A stretch of DNA of 64,000 nt from Massospora cicadina (GCA_022478985.1 JAKSZP010012181.1:1-64000), one strand, 5' to 3'; numbered from the stretch's first letter, positions 47,177-58,990 are shown. Translations and numbers: made by a program. Notes: generated from the sequence alone by a model not told the origin.

Positions 47177-50100
47177 ATGAGTCCCCATGGCAGCACCCTG
47201 GCCCTGCAATCCATCAACGCAAATGGGTTGCGGGACTTTAAGTGGAGAGCCCGCCTCCTCTGCAACTTCAGATCAGCAAGAATTGACATCACTGCTGTCC
47301 AGGAGCCCCATATCCTCCCCCACGAACAATCTGCATGGAATGAACAGTTTGGAGGCAAATCCTTCTGGACAAACCATGCCGCCCTTATTATTTTGAATCA
47401 CCGGGTTAAAACCCATTTTTTTCACAATATCTAGGTGGCCGCCTCATACTGGCTAAACTCACCACTCCTGACTTCTCCTTCTTCGCTGCAAGCATCTACC
47501 TGCCTAATGAAGGTCAGGAGCAAAATCGGCTCTTGGAAGAGCTCGTCCAACTCAATCTCCCACAGGAATACAGTCCTCTTAGGAGATTTCAACACAACCA
47601 TAAGTCGCGTCCATGACTCTTACCCCCCTGCAGCAAAAGAACGCCCTGGATCAAGTCGCCTCCAGGATTTCCTTCGCCTGAGTGGCTTTATAGATGCGCT
47701 TCCACCCTCCGCGTCTGGCCTAGGTTGCATGACTAGGATCCAGTATGATGGAGGAGCTTTCCAGTCAGCGTCACGCATAGATATGGCACTGATTGGCCCC
47801 CTGCTAATTGGCCGCGTCTCCTCTCCCATCTCTCATGACAACCATCTGAGTGATCACAGGTCACTCACCGTTGTCCTCACCACCACACTTAGACCGTCGC
47901 ATAGATTCTGGCCTAGGGTTGCCCCAGCTCTTCTCAACAACCCCTTCACTAAGGAGAAGCTGTCTATGACCATCCGGGAGACTCTCACCTCCCCCCACCC
48001 CACCTGCTTGACCACAAGGCTAGATGGGCGTTGACCAAGGAGGGCATCACCCGCGTTGCTTACAACTGTGCCAAAGCCCAGATGACTGCAGCTCGCGCCA
48101 GAGTCAAAAGGGCGGAAGTCAGTTTCAGACATCTGGAGTGAAACTGCCAGCCTTCGCCCTCTCCCAGATGGTTGGAAGATAGGGAAGCGGCGCAGGAAGC
48201 ACTCCTCATGGAGCTCACACTTCAGGAAGAACGGGCAGCAAACTTTACAACATCTCGTTACTATGCTCAATGGGAACGCCCCACCCGCTTCTTCTTTCAG
48301 AAACAGAAAGCCCGGTCAACAGCGCAGGATATTACTGCACTGAAGATTGGCACTACAACCACTTCGGATAAGGAGGAAATCACGCAGGAACTACACTGCT
48401 TCTACTCCAGCCTCTTCCATGCCACCCAGATGGACCCATCGGACATCCAAGACTTCCTGTGGCGGGCTCCAGAGCCGCCCATTGACCCACGGGCTGATGA
48501 GGCTCTACTGGCGCCTATTTCCATCCAGGAGGTGATTGAAACCCTTCTGAAATCCCCAAGGCTTAAAGCCCCATGCCCAGATGGAATACCCTTCAAGGTG
48601 TACCTTCTAAAACCTGCAGTGATAGCCAGAACCCTCCGCGACCTCTTCGCTGCACTCTTGGTGAATGGCGAGGTCCTCCCCGACTCCAGAGGCTCAATCA
48701 CGACCTCATTTACAAGAAGTCAGACCGTGAGAACCTGGTGAACTGGCGCCCCATAGCGTTGATCAACACAGACCACAAGCTCTTCACGAAGCTTCTGGCC
48801 AACCGCATCAACAAATGGGTGTCACCTCGCCTCTCTCCATCCCAGCACGGTTTTATTCCGGGGAGGTCGTTATGGGACAACTATAGTGACCTTCACGTGA
48901 CTTTGACTGCTAACTCTCGTAAGGTGAATGGCTTTGTGGCTCTCCTGGATATGGAGAAAGCATATGATCGGGTAGCCTGGAAGTATATTGATGCTTTCCT
49001 GGCCCGCTTCCATCTCCCCCCGCAGCTAGGCGCTGGATATCAGCGCTCTATGACCAGCTCCACACCAGAGTCCTGGCGCCAATGGGTTTTACAGTGGCAG
49101 TACCAGTTGGACAAGGTCTCCGGCAAGGGGACCCCTGAGCCCTATCCTTTTTAACATCACCCTCGACCCCCTCTTGGCCTCCTTACAGGACAAGCTAACA
49201 GGGATTCTGGTCCCAGGTAAAGCCCCACACGCACTATGGCATTTGCAGATGACATTGCCATTGCATTTAGTTGCCCTGGGATGTTGCCCTCGCTGCTGTG
49301 ACCATTGAGAGGTACACCAAGGCGTCCAACGCCATGGTCAACACCTCCAATACAACAGTTGTACAGGTCGGCTCCCCCACCTTCCCCCCACCATTTGGTA
49401 TTGAACCTGAGCGCGGTACCTTCCGTCACCTGGGCGTTCTCACCAAACAACAAGGAGTTGCGCTAAAAGACAATGAGGACTTGCTCCTCGCAGCAGCTAA
49501 CTCCAGGATTGCCAGCTGGAACCAGCGGCACATCACCCCCCAGGGTCGAGCTCTGATGGCCAATTTGTTCCTCCTCTCCAAAGTCTGGTTCCTAGCGCAC
49601 GTCTGCCCATTCACAGATGCCTTTTATACGCGGCTCAATGTACTCCTCCGCTGTTGGATCTGGGGCTTAAACCATCCACCAATGGCCCTCTCAACCATTG
49701 CCCGACCCTGCAATGAAGGGGGCCTAGGGCTTCTGGACACGCGATCCCACGCCACCACAATCTTCCTGAAGTTCCTATGGCCGATTGTCTGCTGGGACGC
49801 GACCCCCATGCCCCAATGGGCGCCCGCCCTCCGCCAGTCAGTGTCAGCAGCTCTGGGTCTTCCTAGAGCATCTCTGGCCTCATTAGGGGAGTGGCTCACA
49901 AACCACCCAGGCCATCGCCTGAAACCATCCTCATCCCCCTACTAAAACCAGGCTCTCCTTGCCCTGAAACGAGTAGGCGCACGGATACACCATGCTTTCC
50001 CATACAGAAGGGAAGGCCCTGGCCTCAGCCCCCGTCGCCATGCAATTGTGCACAATAAACAAGTTTTCACAACTCGCCTCAACCCCCAAGATCGTCCTCC

Positions 50101-50718
50101 CATCCGCCAAAGACTCCTTGAGCTCCTCCCTCCCTCCGTGAGATTTGACCTTAAGGAATTGTGGAAGGACGTCTATCACCCATCCTGTCAGCAAAGGTGT
50201 CCAACACCTTATGGAGGGTGCTCCACTGTTCATACAGGACAGGGGACTGGACTGGCCCTACCTTCCAGCACCAAAGCTGCCCCCACTGTGCGGAGCCTAT
50301 TGACTCCCACTTCCATCGTTTTTTCACCTGTCCAGGTGTTACCGCATTTTGGCCAAAGGCCCGCGCGCTCCTCCATGCTCAGCCCTGGTCTGGACACCCT
50401 GTGCAAGATCTCATGTTCAAGCAGACATTGCCTGGTTGCCACCAACCCCTCCATGTCCTCGCCTATGCCACAGCCATCTGGACCATCCATAACTCCTTCC
50501 TTCGTGCTGCCTTTGACCAGCAGGTGTGGACCCTTCCACACATGATCACCCACTTTCAGGTACACTTTGAGATGGCCCTGAAGGTCTGCAATATGTCGCC
50601 AACCCTCCCCCACTCAGTTGTCACTGCAGCACGGCTCTGGCGCGCAAACCCCCCTCCCTTTCTCGATTCCTCCTCCCCTCCCTTCGCTCGCCTCAGGCTC
50701 TTAGGAGCCCAGGCGTAA
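47177..50718 (+). pseudogene. LINE-B ORF2 (endonuclease, RT, zf-RVT)
   Basis: The start at 47177 (MSPHGSTLALQSINANGLRD) puts the endonuclease Asn at the N-terminus; ITAVQEPH, LLGDFNTTISR (47576), ASRIDMALIG and LSDHRSLTVVL complete its catalytic set. RT covers about 48500-49280: PCPDGIPFKVY (normally PGPDGIP), LVNWRPIALINTDHK, QHGFIPGRSLWDN, LLDMEKAYDRVAW, then MAFADDIAIAF near 49240. A C-terminal zinc finger CPHCAEPIDSHFHRFFTC lies near 50278-50335, and the frame ends at 50718. Frameshifts near 47434, 48030, 48740 and 49010-49260 mean it needs several corrections to be read through. Confidence 0.88.
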
Positions 50719-51599
50719 TTCAATAAACATCGATGAATCCCCCCTTGGGTTGAGACCATCTAGTACTAAAAAGGGAGTAGCTTCTGCAGAAGCTGTGACA
50801 TCTTTGGTGGGGAAGCCTATATCAAAATTGTCCTTGTTAGGGCGGAAGTATATAAATCCTGCCGGTGCAAAGGTGGCAGTTGCCAGCTCAATTATTTCTT
50901 TGTAAGCATATGGGAAGAGACATCTTTACTGACACAAAATGCATAAGTGGATAGTGGATTGAGGTAGGGCTAAGGGATGGGGCAGGTTGGGTTGACTCAT
51001 GCAAGGTGGAGTGCTAAGTCCCTTGGAGGGACATAGCGGCCAGATGTATTTGGCAGACTGAATGAGACTGTCCACACATGTTTGCATACTAGCCAGTAAA
51101 TGCTAGCAGGTGGAGAACCGTTACCCCACACTGGGGCAGCAGGTGGTGGATCCAATGACATAAATTGGGAAATTGATGTGGTGAGGCGTGGTGGAAAATT
51201 GACTTGTATTTTCAAATTTCTCAAAAGTGATATCGAGCAGAAAGAAAGAGCCCTTGTTTTCTATTAATCTAATTTTATAAATTCTATATATCAAATTAAA
51301 CATAATCAATCTAATGATCAATTGACATGCTTTCTAGTTTAGAGCTTTTCTCTCAGAAGCATAAATTCATAAAAGGTAGTTTATAAAAAATGTTGACATC
51401 CATGCTTAATTAAAATAAGACTTTAATTTTGGAACATACCAGAAGAAGCATAATCTAAAAAATTCAACATCTTTTCAAATTTGTATTCTTATAAGGATAA
51501 TGTAATCTAACTTTGCAAAAAAGGATAAATAAAGCTTATTTTCCCCATAAGCATCACTTTTACAGGTGAATAATTTGATTTAATCAATTAAAACTTGTC

Positions 51600-52800
51600 T
51601 TGATTGTGCCTTCCAATCAGGGGATAATAAAGCAAACTAATCCATTGATCTTACATAACTTTGCAGTAGCAACAATGAGGAACAATATGGTCCAGAAGGT
51701 CAAGCTGCTCAACTTTAATTGTAGTGCAAAAAGGGACTATATGACCCAAATAGTGACTATCCCAAGGTGGTCTAAGATTTCCAATGAACTGAAAATATTA
51801 GCCACACATTAATAAGTTCTCATGTGAATTTGGTGCATTTAACCTTAGCGTTGAAGAACCTCTACACTATGAAGCAGTTTGTCAGGGTATTTAAGGACGC
51901 TTCCCAGAAGCTGTAAGCTTGACTGAAAAACTCACTACGGGAACCTTAGACCTTGGCTTTGCTACTTCTGAGGCTGCTGACGCCGCCATAGATGCCCCTT
52001 TGTAGTCAACTACACTAGGCTTAGGGTAAGCAAGGAGCCTGAACAAATTACAGCTAGTACCCTAATTACAAGTACCCACTTTTGGGATGATAAAAACCTT
52101 TTTATGATACTATAAGGACTTCCAACCGCTGAAAAACGGGATGACCTAGATGTAGCACTTACAAGAGGCCTGAGCGCATATGGGGAACTAGTTTAATTTT
52201 TAAATGAAAAAACCCCGTCTCTTGCCCCACCTGGAAACAGACAAGGCTGTACCAATGATTCACCCAGTCATGGACGCTTAGGGCAACATCAATAAAATCC
52301 TACACAAGGCGTACATTTTAGACTAAAAGGGGAACGAAATCGGCATCTTTCAGTCCACCCAGAAAAGTGCCCGCCTATATGCAAAAGCTGCAACAAGGTA
52401 GGGAATAAAATTAATGCATGTCCAGCTACATGGGAGGGAAGAAAGTTTATTGATAGCGAAGAAAGCCCAAAGGAAACAGATCAAGGAGACGCATTAACAG
52501 CCAGCCTTTTGAGATCACATTCTAATTATGAGAAGGTCCAATCAGGTTCCTTTGAGGAGCGGAAAGAAGCTAAAATAGCCAACAAGGCGGCGGAAAAGGC
52601 CAAGCAGGAGAAGCAAAAGGAGGAGAAGGAAGTGGCAGCTCAGGAGAAAGTGGCCAAATGTAATCTTGAGCAACAACACAAGCACCTCTCTAGTATGACC
52701 GCCACTAAAACAGCTCAGCATTAGCAGTGTAGTGAGCAGTGGGCATATCAAACAGAAATGGATAATGCACATTTCTTACTTGTACACAATGGGGCCCAGC
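51600..52800 (+). pseudogene. LINE-D ORF1
   Basis: Fragments: LDLGFATSEAADAAIDAPL near 51940-52005 (RRM-like strand also seen in the A family), a knuckle near 52370-52425 reading CKSCNKVGNKINAC in which the expected His is Asn, and a Lys/Glu-rich coiled coil at 52509-52724 (ERKEAKIANKAAEKAKQEKQKEEKEVAAQEK). The basic coiled tail is a more extreme version of the Lys/Ala-rich tails of A1-A4. Confidence 0.65.
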
Positions 52801-53039
52801 CCATTTAAGCACTAGTCAAAAAACCTGTCTCACAAGCTAACATTTTCTCACCCTTCATTGGGATGGATGACAATAGTGTTCACTGAACAGATAGTTTAAA
52901 TTGAAATTCGGGCCACCTGAGGCAATCAAATACACCGCCATCCCAGACTAATAATGGGGTCCTATGACTAGGTCCAGAGCCAAGAAAGCTGACAGTTCTG
53001 CGCAGGGTCATTAAGGCCTTATGCAGTCATAGCAGGCTT

Positions 53040-55840
53040 TTTGGGCTACTAAAAGGGACTTTTAACATAACAGGACTCTCATCCAATAAGAACCTGAATA
53101 AAAAACGAGGGCTCCTTTTAAACTCTCCAGTGGATGTGCTTGCCTTTCAGGAGTGCAAGTGCACCATCGGAAAAGAAGAAGAGTGGTCCATGATATTTCT
53201 TACTTCAGGATCATTCTGGACTAACTTTTGTGGATCTGTAGTTAAAGCATCAGCTAAAGTCACAATTACCAACCACTATTCAAATTTTTAAAAAAAGGAT
53301 TCTAGTTCTGGCCTTTACTTGGGATAACCAATCTAAACATGCCGCATCAGTATATTCCCTTGTTGAAGCGGACAAGAGGAAGAGTTTTTGGTTAGCCTAA
53401 TAGATTTGAACCTTCCAGAAGAAACGATTTGCCCAGGGGACTTCAATTGCTGGCAGGACGGTTTTTGTGACAGATGGCCAAATGTCACAAACCCATTAAT
53501 AGGATCGAGACAGTTAAGACAATTAATGATTATAAAAGGTCCTTTGGATGCCAAACCATCATCTTAATCATATTTTCTGTTTTGATGCGACCCAACATTG
53601 TATGTAATCAATTGATTAGTGCTACTCAACTGGGTTGGATAGTCATACCCGCATTATTGGAATCACAAGCTGAAGTTTTTTAACAATCTACCTACACTGA
53701 TCAGACCATAGAATGGTGAAAATTAGCATCCAATCAAAGCAAGAACCCTCAAAGGAACATCGCTGGAAAAGTATGCTTCCAAAGAATGTGAATCTGGTCC
53801 AAGTATAAGAACAGAAAAAAATACATGCAGAAGAAATAGCCAAGTGCACCAATTCAGATATCTTGTGGCAGCAGTGGCAAACGTAAAAGCGAAAATATTG
53901 TCTGCTCCAGTACACGCAGTCTCCCATCGCACATGGAAATAAATGGTAGATCTTGGTAAATTTCTAAAATATTTAAACATCTGAAAAGATACCAACCTTT
54001 CAGCGGATACTCACTACAGTGGGATAGAGATTGAGTGTAAGACACATATTATCAAGAAACATAAACAACTTCAAATGCAAATGGAGGCCCTCCAGGCAGG
54101 GGCCATATGGGCCTCTCAGGGGATTTGCCATCCAAGTTCTTCTACCAGGCTTATAAAGAAAGTTCCAAAACTCTAGCTTCACAGAACATCAAACACATGA
54201 CGGCATAACTACTAGAGATCCAGATTCAGTAGCATCCATCACCCATTCTTGCTACTCTAAAATGTATAAAACGGACTCAACAGAGGAAGCCGCTAATGAC
54301 TACTTTACTAATGTTGTTCCTAACCACGCTGAACATTTAGCCAACATTGTTGACCCCATAACGGAGGATGAGCTCACACAGGTTTTGCGGAGACTCCTAG
54401 CCAATAAGTCACCAGGATCAGATGGTATACCTATGATTATTATAAAGCACACTATAAAGCAACCAAAAAGCCTATGCTTCTTTTCCTTTAACTCAATTCT
54501 TAAAGAGGGTATATTGATTTCAGGTGGCACTAAAGCTTACACCATAGTGCTCCACAAAAAAAGATACCATAATGACCTCAATAATTGGCGCCCAATATAT
54601 CTAATCACCGCGGACATGAAGATAATGGGAAAGATTATGGCTAAACGTCTTTCAGAAAAATCCAAGGAATGCGTTGCCCCACAACCACATGGGTTTATCC
54701 CAGGGAAGAGCATCTGGGACAACATTCACCAAGTAACAAATACACTAGGATGAGCCTCCAAGGGTACGCTTTGCTTTCATGACCAAGCCAAGACATATGA
54801 CAGAGTAGATTGGGACTACTTGGCGGCAATACTTCACAAATATGGCATTCCCAAAACTTTTATATCATGGGTAGCAAACCATCAATTGTCTTCGACCTTT
54901 TCAGTTCTTGGTTCACCCTTTATATAACCTCCAGTTAAACCAGAAAGAGGCCTCTGTCAAGGGGACTCACTCGTCCCTATACTGTACAATCTTATAACTT
55001 TACCCTCCTATGGGTAATGAAAAAAAATTGGCTGGTATTACGTGCAAGGGTCAAAATCCACCAAAGTTTTTAGCTTTTTGGATGACTGCTTGCTAGGAGT
55101 CTATTCCAAGGCAGATTCCAAGAAGGTAGTGGAGATAATTAGCCTATATGAAAAAGCCACCAAAGGTAAACTTAACAAGACTATATCACATACTTTAGTG
55201 TAAATAAATATTAAGCACCCAGGACCTAAAAATAAGCGGACAAAGAGAAAAGTTACAAAGCAACTCAAAGTGAAGAGGTGCAAGAAGTCCAGCTTAATTC
55301 CAACTCCCATCCAGATGCCTTGCCTAAAGGAACTCATCAGGCACCTATGAATTTCTATCACAAGTGCAGATATAGAAACTAAAGTTATGGAATAGAAGCT
55401 TCTTCAGGATATCCAAAAGTCAGTGACAAATTACAATTTTAGGATGACATCCTTTGATGGAAAGTGCAACCTTACAACACTATCCTTTTTTATAAAAATT
55501 TGCTATCCTGCACATGCTATTGCTTTCAGCAAAATTTTTAAATACTCACAGCTTTATTACAGCCCTGGCTCTTGGCGTGCGCTCACCTCCAGCCAGAATC
55601 ACCACACTAAGAGGGCAACTTGTGAAAGAGGGATGTAAAAACCATGGGGTTTTCACTGGTGCACAGGTTTGCTTAACTATTGACTCTGGGAATAAATATG
55701 AACTTGCTAATTGTATAAAGACAATTAGCTTAGTCAAGTTTGGATAAATGGGTAGATTTGGCCCTACTCTGGCAGATAATAATATAAAAGACTTTGGCCT
55801 CATCTCTCAATATATAAGAATTCTAGTGACTTCAGCTCAC
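53040..55840 (+). pseudogene. LINE-D ORF2 (endonuclease and RT)
   Basis: Endonuclease blocks: VDVLAFQECKC near 53135 and PGDFNCWQDG near 53435. RT frame 54262-54753: TEDELTQVLRRLLANKSPGSDGIP, LNNWRPIYLITADMK, HGFIPGKSIWDN; then after a stop HDQAKTYDRVDW, ERGLCQGDSLVPILYN and SFLDDCLLG near 55070, where the usual FADD reads FLDD. AHAIAFSKIFKYSQLYYSPGSW near 55510-55575 corresponds to the AHAIAFSPTF region of A2. No zinc finger is reached. Confidence 0.75.
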
Positions 55841-55848
55841 TCTGGCGT

Positions 55849-56426
55849 TGACACTTAGAAAAGGACTCTCTTCACAAGAAGCAGATAAACAACAAGATAT
55901 AATAAATATAAAATATAGGTCTAAGGTGTTTATTATTATTAAAACAAGGGAATATTTATAGGCGGAAATATGGGAGGACATGTTTTAGGGATAAATCGTG
56001 GTATCCACAATGGTCTCAGCATGCCTAGCAAACAAAAAGATATATAGGTCTGATTTTGGGAAAGATTCCAGCTGATATTTATGAAGAATAGCGTATTTAA
56101 TTCGCCATTTGTATCAGCCCACATTTCAGCTACCAAACCTGACAATCTCCCATGAGTAATTTCCCATTTTGAGCCAATTTGCTCATCTCCAAAATTTGGG
56201 CAACAATCCTCAACAAAATTTTAACTGTAATTATCATCAGATATGATCCCTTTGAGAATTACAATTAGCCATTTGGTCAGTTATTGTTGCCAACTAGATG
56301 ACAATTAAATTATTGTTCAAAGCTTAATCAATAAGCTAAATTAAAATATGTGAACCATTAAACTAAATAAATTGAAGCTTAATTAATCCCAAGCTGGATA
56401 ATGTGAGCATATAAAATTCCCACACA
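55849..56426 (-). repeat. LTR of a possible Ty1/copia-like element
   Basis: The 578-bp segment is bounded by TG and CA (TGACACTTAG to CCCACACA on the plus strand). On the minus strand it begins TGTGTGGGAATTTTATATGC, directly after a purine-rich tract (GTGGGGGGA) that fits a polypurine tract, so this would be the 3' LTR. A polyadenylation-like TTTATTATTATTAAAAC stretch lies near 55930. No second LTR was found. Confidence 0.5.
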
Positions 56427-57400
56427 TCCCCCCACTTGACCAGATTATCAGCTAAAAAAGTCCTCTTCCAATACTTCATGTTACAAGAGAGTCCTGGCCA
56501 AGCTATCTGAAACGGACGCCTCCCTTTTTTGAGTGATGTCATGAACCACCCAAAGAGGTATCCTTTCCCTTCCTGCAAGGTCTAACACCCTGAGTTAACC
56601 TGATTTGGTTTCTTCATCTGCTCTCCCCACAACAGTACCTATTTTCAAAGAAGAAATAGGGTTGGCCATTTCCTCAATAAATTCTTGGCCTTTAATTTCA
56701 TTTTCCCTTCCGTCAAGCTCAATTTTGAATCATTGTTGGACTTAGCTCCATTAGTTCTATTTTCAGGGATTACCCTCAAGCCCAATGAAGCAATTTCCCT
56801 TGATTTAGATCAATCATTCCTAATCAAGTCAGATTTTCTCTGAGTTTCTTTTTTGGCTCACCCAATTATATCAACCAACAATCTTGTCAACCAAATTGGC
56901 AATTGATAATGACAAGTATGTGAGCTTCCATATCAGGAACTTAGGGGGAAATTAACTGAAGCCCTTAGCATTTCTTTTGTTTCTCGTGACCTTGTTAATT
57001 TGCTTGACCAAAATACTTCAACTTATGCACTTCAGTTCGCAGGGCAAGTACTTTGTATATGGGTACTTCACTCCCCACATCTCCAAATTTCCACTGTTTC
57101 TTTCCTTTTCACTTTCAGGAGGCCTGCAGCCGCCACCTCCAAGATGCTGTTTGTTGCCTGCATGATTACTTCACAGTGGGGACAATCCAGTGATACCTCC
57201 CATTAATGGTGATAATCAGGGGCATGGTTTGACAGCCACCCACACATCTTCCCTGTTTGTTATTCTCTCATATGTCAAGTGTTCTTGATGAAGCTCATCA
57301 TCAAGCACTTCGCACACAGCTTCCAGCGCCTGTGCCATATAGAGATTATATAGACTTATTTGTAAATTACATTTTCTTGCATTGCTGTTTTTCCCCATGA
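56427..57400 (-). pseudogene. Internal remnant of the LTR element at 55849
   Basis: On the minus strand a frame starts near 57398 (MGKNSNARKCNLQISLYNLYMAQALEAVCEVLDD), followed by broken frames. It ends in LADNLVKWGDVWEFY, which runs through the polypurine tract into the LTR, as the last codons of copia-type pol often do. No catalytic domain is visible in the 1 kb, so the element is internally deleted or non-autonomous. Family assignment is tentative. Confidence 0.35.
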
Positions 57401-57671
57401 TCTGGTATTTCTCGCCTTGCTAATTTGGACATTCCATTTACTCTTCCAATTGTAACTTATTCTCAAAATTCCCCTCAGGTCCAAAAACTTGGTTTTGCAT
57501 TGCTCTAACCCTTGCTAGCATCCGATCACAGATTGACTTCAGCAGCCTCTTTCATATTATCATCCAACCTCTCCTAAAAACTTTTCTTTCTCGTTGCAAA
57601 CACTTTTGCAACCTATTCAATTCAAGACTAAATCTAGTTTAATAATCTCAAGAGGAGATTAGTCTGCGCCC

Positions 57672-58990
57672 ATGTCAGTGAGCAGTTGGGCAAGCAGGGT
57701 AAGAGGAGCAGGCGGAAGTGCTGCGGCCTCCAACGTTCAAAAACGCCCCGGAGAATCTGGCGGAATTGAAAAATCTCAAAAAACTGGTGGTCACAATTTC
57801 CCCGGAGATACTCGTGTGGCAAGCATGATGCAACCAGTACATCAACACGCCACAATCCCAGCCACTTTCATTGGTGGAATTTGGAGTCCATGTGTATCTG
57901 GACATCCAAAAAATGGCCTTGTGGGAAAAATTTTGTGAAGATGTACACAAAATTTTCCCAACCGTGGTGTACGTTGCACCTCACTCCATGTCTCACGGTT
58001 GGCTGGACCTAGGTTTCAAAAGCAAAATAACAGCAGATGAGGCTGCAGCAGTGCGCATAGTGGTCGACCTCCCCGAAGGGCAAAGGGTCATTGAAACCAA
58101 ACGCACCAGATGGATAAAATCAAACCAAATTTTTCTCACGTTTGACTTCTTGCCTACTACGGTAAAACGTGACATTTTGGAGCAACACCTGAAAGATGGT
58201 CTCACCGTATATGGTGAAATACAATCTTTCAAAATGCAACGCTTCACGCTGATGCCACACCTGTGCACCGGCAAAGCCATCGCAGTTCTGACCCCAACTG
58301 AGGAGATCGCGAAGGACCTAACCCAGATCCTGCACTCCACTTTTATTGATATCTCAGGGCATACCACCCATCCATTCTGGGTAACCAGCGCGCCCCCCAT
58401 CTGCACCCACTGTGACATGTTTGGCCATAAGGCACACGCATGCCCCATCAAGGAGGGCGTCACATTCCAAGAGCCCCCTCAGCAGCCATGGCCAGCGGAG
58501 AGGCACACTACGAACCAACTGCAAGCACCAAGGAGGCTTTCCCGTGGGGAGCACAAGGCTGCTACCTATTGGTAAAGCCCATCTCCCCGCAGGAGCGGAA
58601 GAAGGCCAAGCAGGCCCATAGGGCCGCGGTTAAGGAAGCGGCCAAGGCCACCACTGCCATCTCACACTCACAACACCAGGAGGACATGGAGACCTTCGCG
58701 GTGGAAGCAACTCAAGAATCCATCAACCAATCAGATTGGGAAGCCCATGCTGAGCGGGCCACTCAATCTGAGAATCTGATGGGAGATTCGATCTCACCCA
58801 ATAGCTGCACCCAAGCTCTGGTCGAAACTGACTTAGGACCTATCCCAATTAAAATTTTTTTGACCCACTTGATGGTGCACCAAACTCATCCGCACCGCAA
58901 AAAATTCGTCCAACGTCGGGAAAACAAAAAGCAAAGGCCAAAGCCTACATGACTCTTTCTGCAAAAATTAACAAAAACCCTGATAGCGTT
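57672..58990 (+). pseudogene. LINE A4 ORF1 (RRM-like, CCHC)
   Basis: The start at 57672 (MSVSSWASRVRGAGG) has SSWA, the block shared by LINE ORF1 N-termini here. One frameshift near 57900 moves to the 57871-58575 frame: HGWLDLGFKSKITADEAAAVRIVVDLPEGQ (RRM-like), TTVKRDILEQHLKDGLTVYGEIQSF, and the knuckle CTHCDMFGHKAHAC near 58402-58443. A second shift leads to the tail in 58440-58952 with QERKKAKQAHRAAVKEAAKA. Only about two frameshifts separate it from a continuous frame. Confidence 0.83.

Larger units (their letters stand above)
44324..50770 (+). mobile_element. LINE-B: full-length LINE, most intact in the window
   Basis: It is flanked by the 16-bp duplication AAGGGAGTAGCTTCTG (44308 and 50771) within N2. 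It is 6.45 kb, starts CTCTTTCTGCTAAG followed by CATCACTTTT, and ends CCCCTTGGGTTGAG then ACCATCTAGTACTAAAA. It has long open segments, few stops and a GC-richer coding region than its neighbours. LINE-G is the same family. Confidence 0.9.
42960..51230 (-). pseudogene. N2 ORF1-like protein (RRM-like, CCHC-like, novel C-terminal block)
   Basis: Minus-strand reading, in broken frames: FDIGFPTKDVTASAEAT (RRM-like, just right of LINE-B, near 50800), VMTFVNLPSRLPL (left of LINE-B), a partial knuckle CHELDHTKKAC near 43960, then LLDEVTRSGEIGPPLAKPINLEHF (43600-43680), SDHKLAEAAVPHQ (about 43500), and HPADAPISLLSTL with NPEDDDNNPTDPPP (43060-43170). The first three parts match LINE ORF1 architecture. 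The last blocks recur in N1 and partly in N3 but I did not find them in the full-length LINEs. Confidence 0.5.
42890..51260 (-). mobile_element. N2: ORF1-only LINE derivative, split by LINE-B
   Basis: On the minus strand N2 starts near 51260 with the LINE-type start (CTCTTTCTTTCTGCTCG, ATATCACTTTT) and ends at 42890 with TCCCCTGGTCAG, TTTCCTAGG, a LINE-A-like tail. The flanking duplication is CTACTAATCTA/CTATTAATCTA (42874 and 51261). Without LINE-B it is about 1.9 kb. Both LINE ends are present but no endonuclease or RT sequence is, so this is a complete non-autonomous element, not a 5' truncation. Confidence 0.7.
33231..51397 (-). mobile_element. Gy4: ancient Ty3 element carrying nested elements
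   Basis: On the minus strand there is a putative 5' LTR, a primer-binding site at 42512-42530 and a gag-like region starting at 42471. Gy2 interrupts that region (35033-42388), and it resumes from 35040 leftward. The LTR is split by N2, which contains LINE-B. No protease, RT or integrase could be read before LINE A3, so the left boundary is uncertain and the element may be truncated or overlap X2. Confidence 0.45.
42533..51397 (-). repeat. Putative Gy4 5' LTR, split by N2 and LINE-B
   Basis: AT-rich sequence at 42533-42889 and 51278-51397, rejoined after removing N2, gives about 475 bp, from the primer-binding site to GTTGACA, which is also the terminal sequence of the Gy1 LTR. No second copy is present, so boundaries are provisional. 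A 10-bp-arm hairpin lies at 42628-42651. Confidence 0.4.
51537..55848 (+). mobile_element. LINE-D: diverged LINE, 3' end missing
   Basis: It opens with TTCCCCATAAGC followed by ATCACTTTT, like the other LINEs, and contains ORF1 and most of ORF2. Coding similarity ends near 55840, where an LTR begins. No 3' tail or target duplication was found, so the end was lost or interrupted by the LTR element. It is strongly diverged from A and B. Confidence 0.75.

Noticed and set aside
44418..50718. LINE-B as a functional, currently active element
   Set aside because: Several frameshifts remain in both ORFs, so this copy cannot produce full proteins even though its domains are well preserved.
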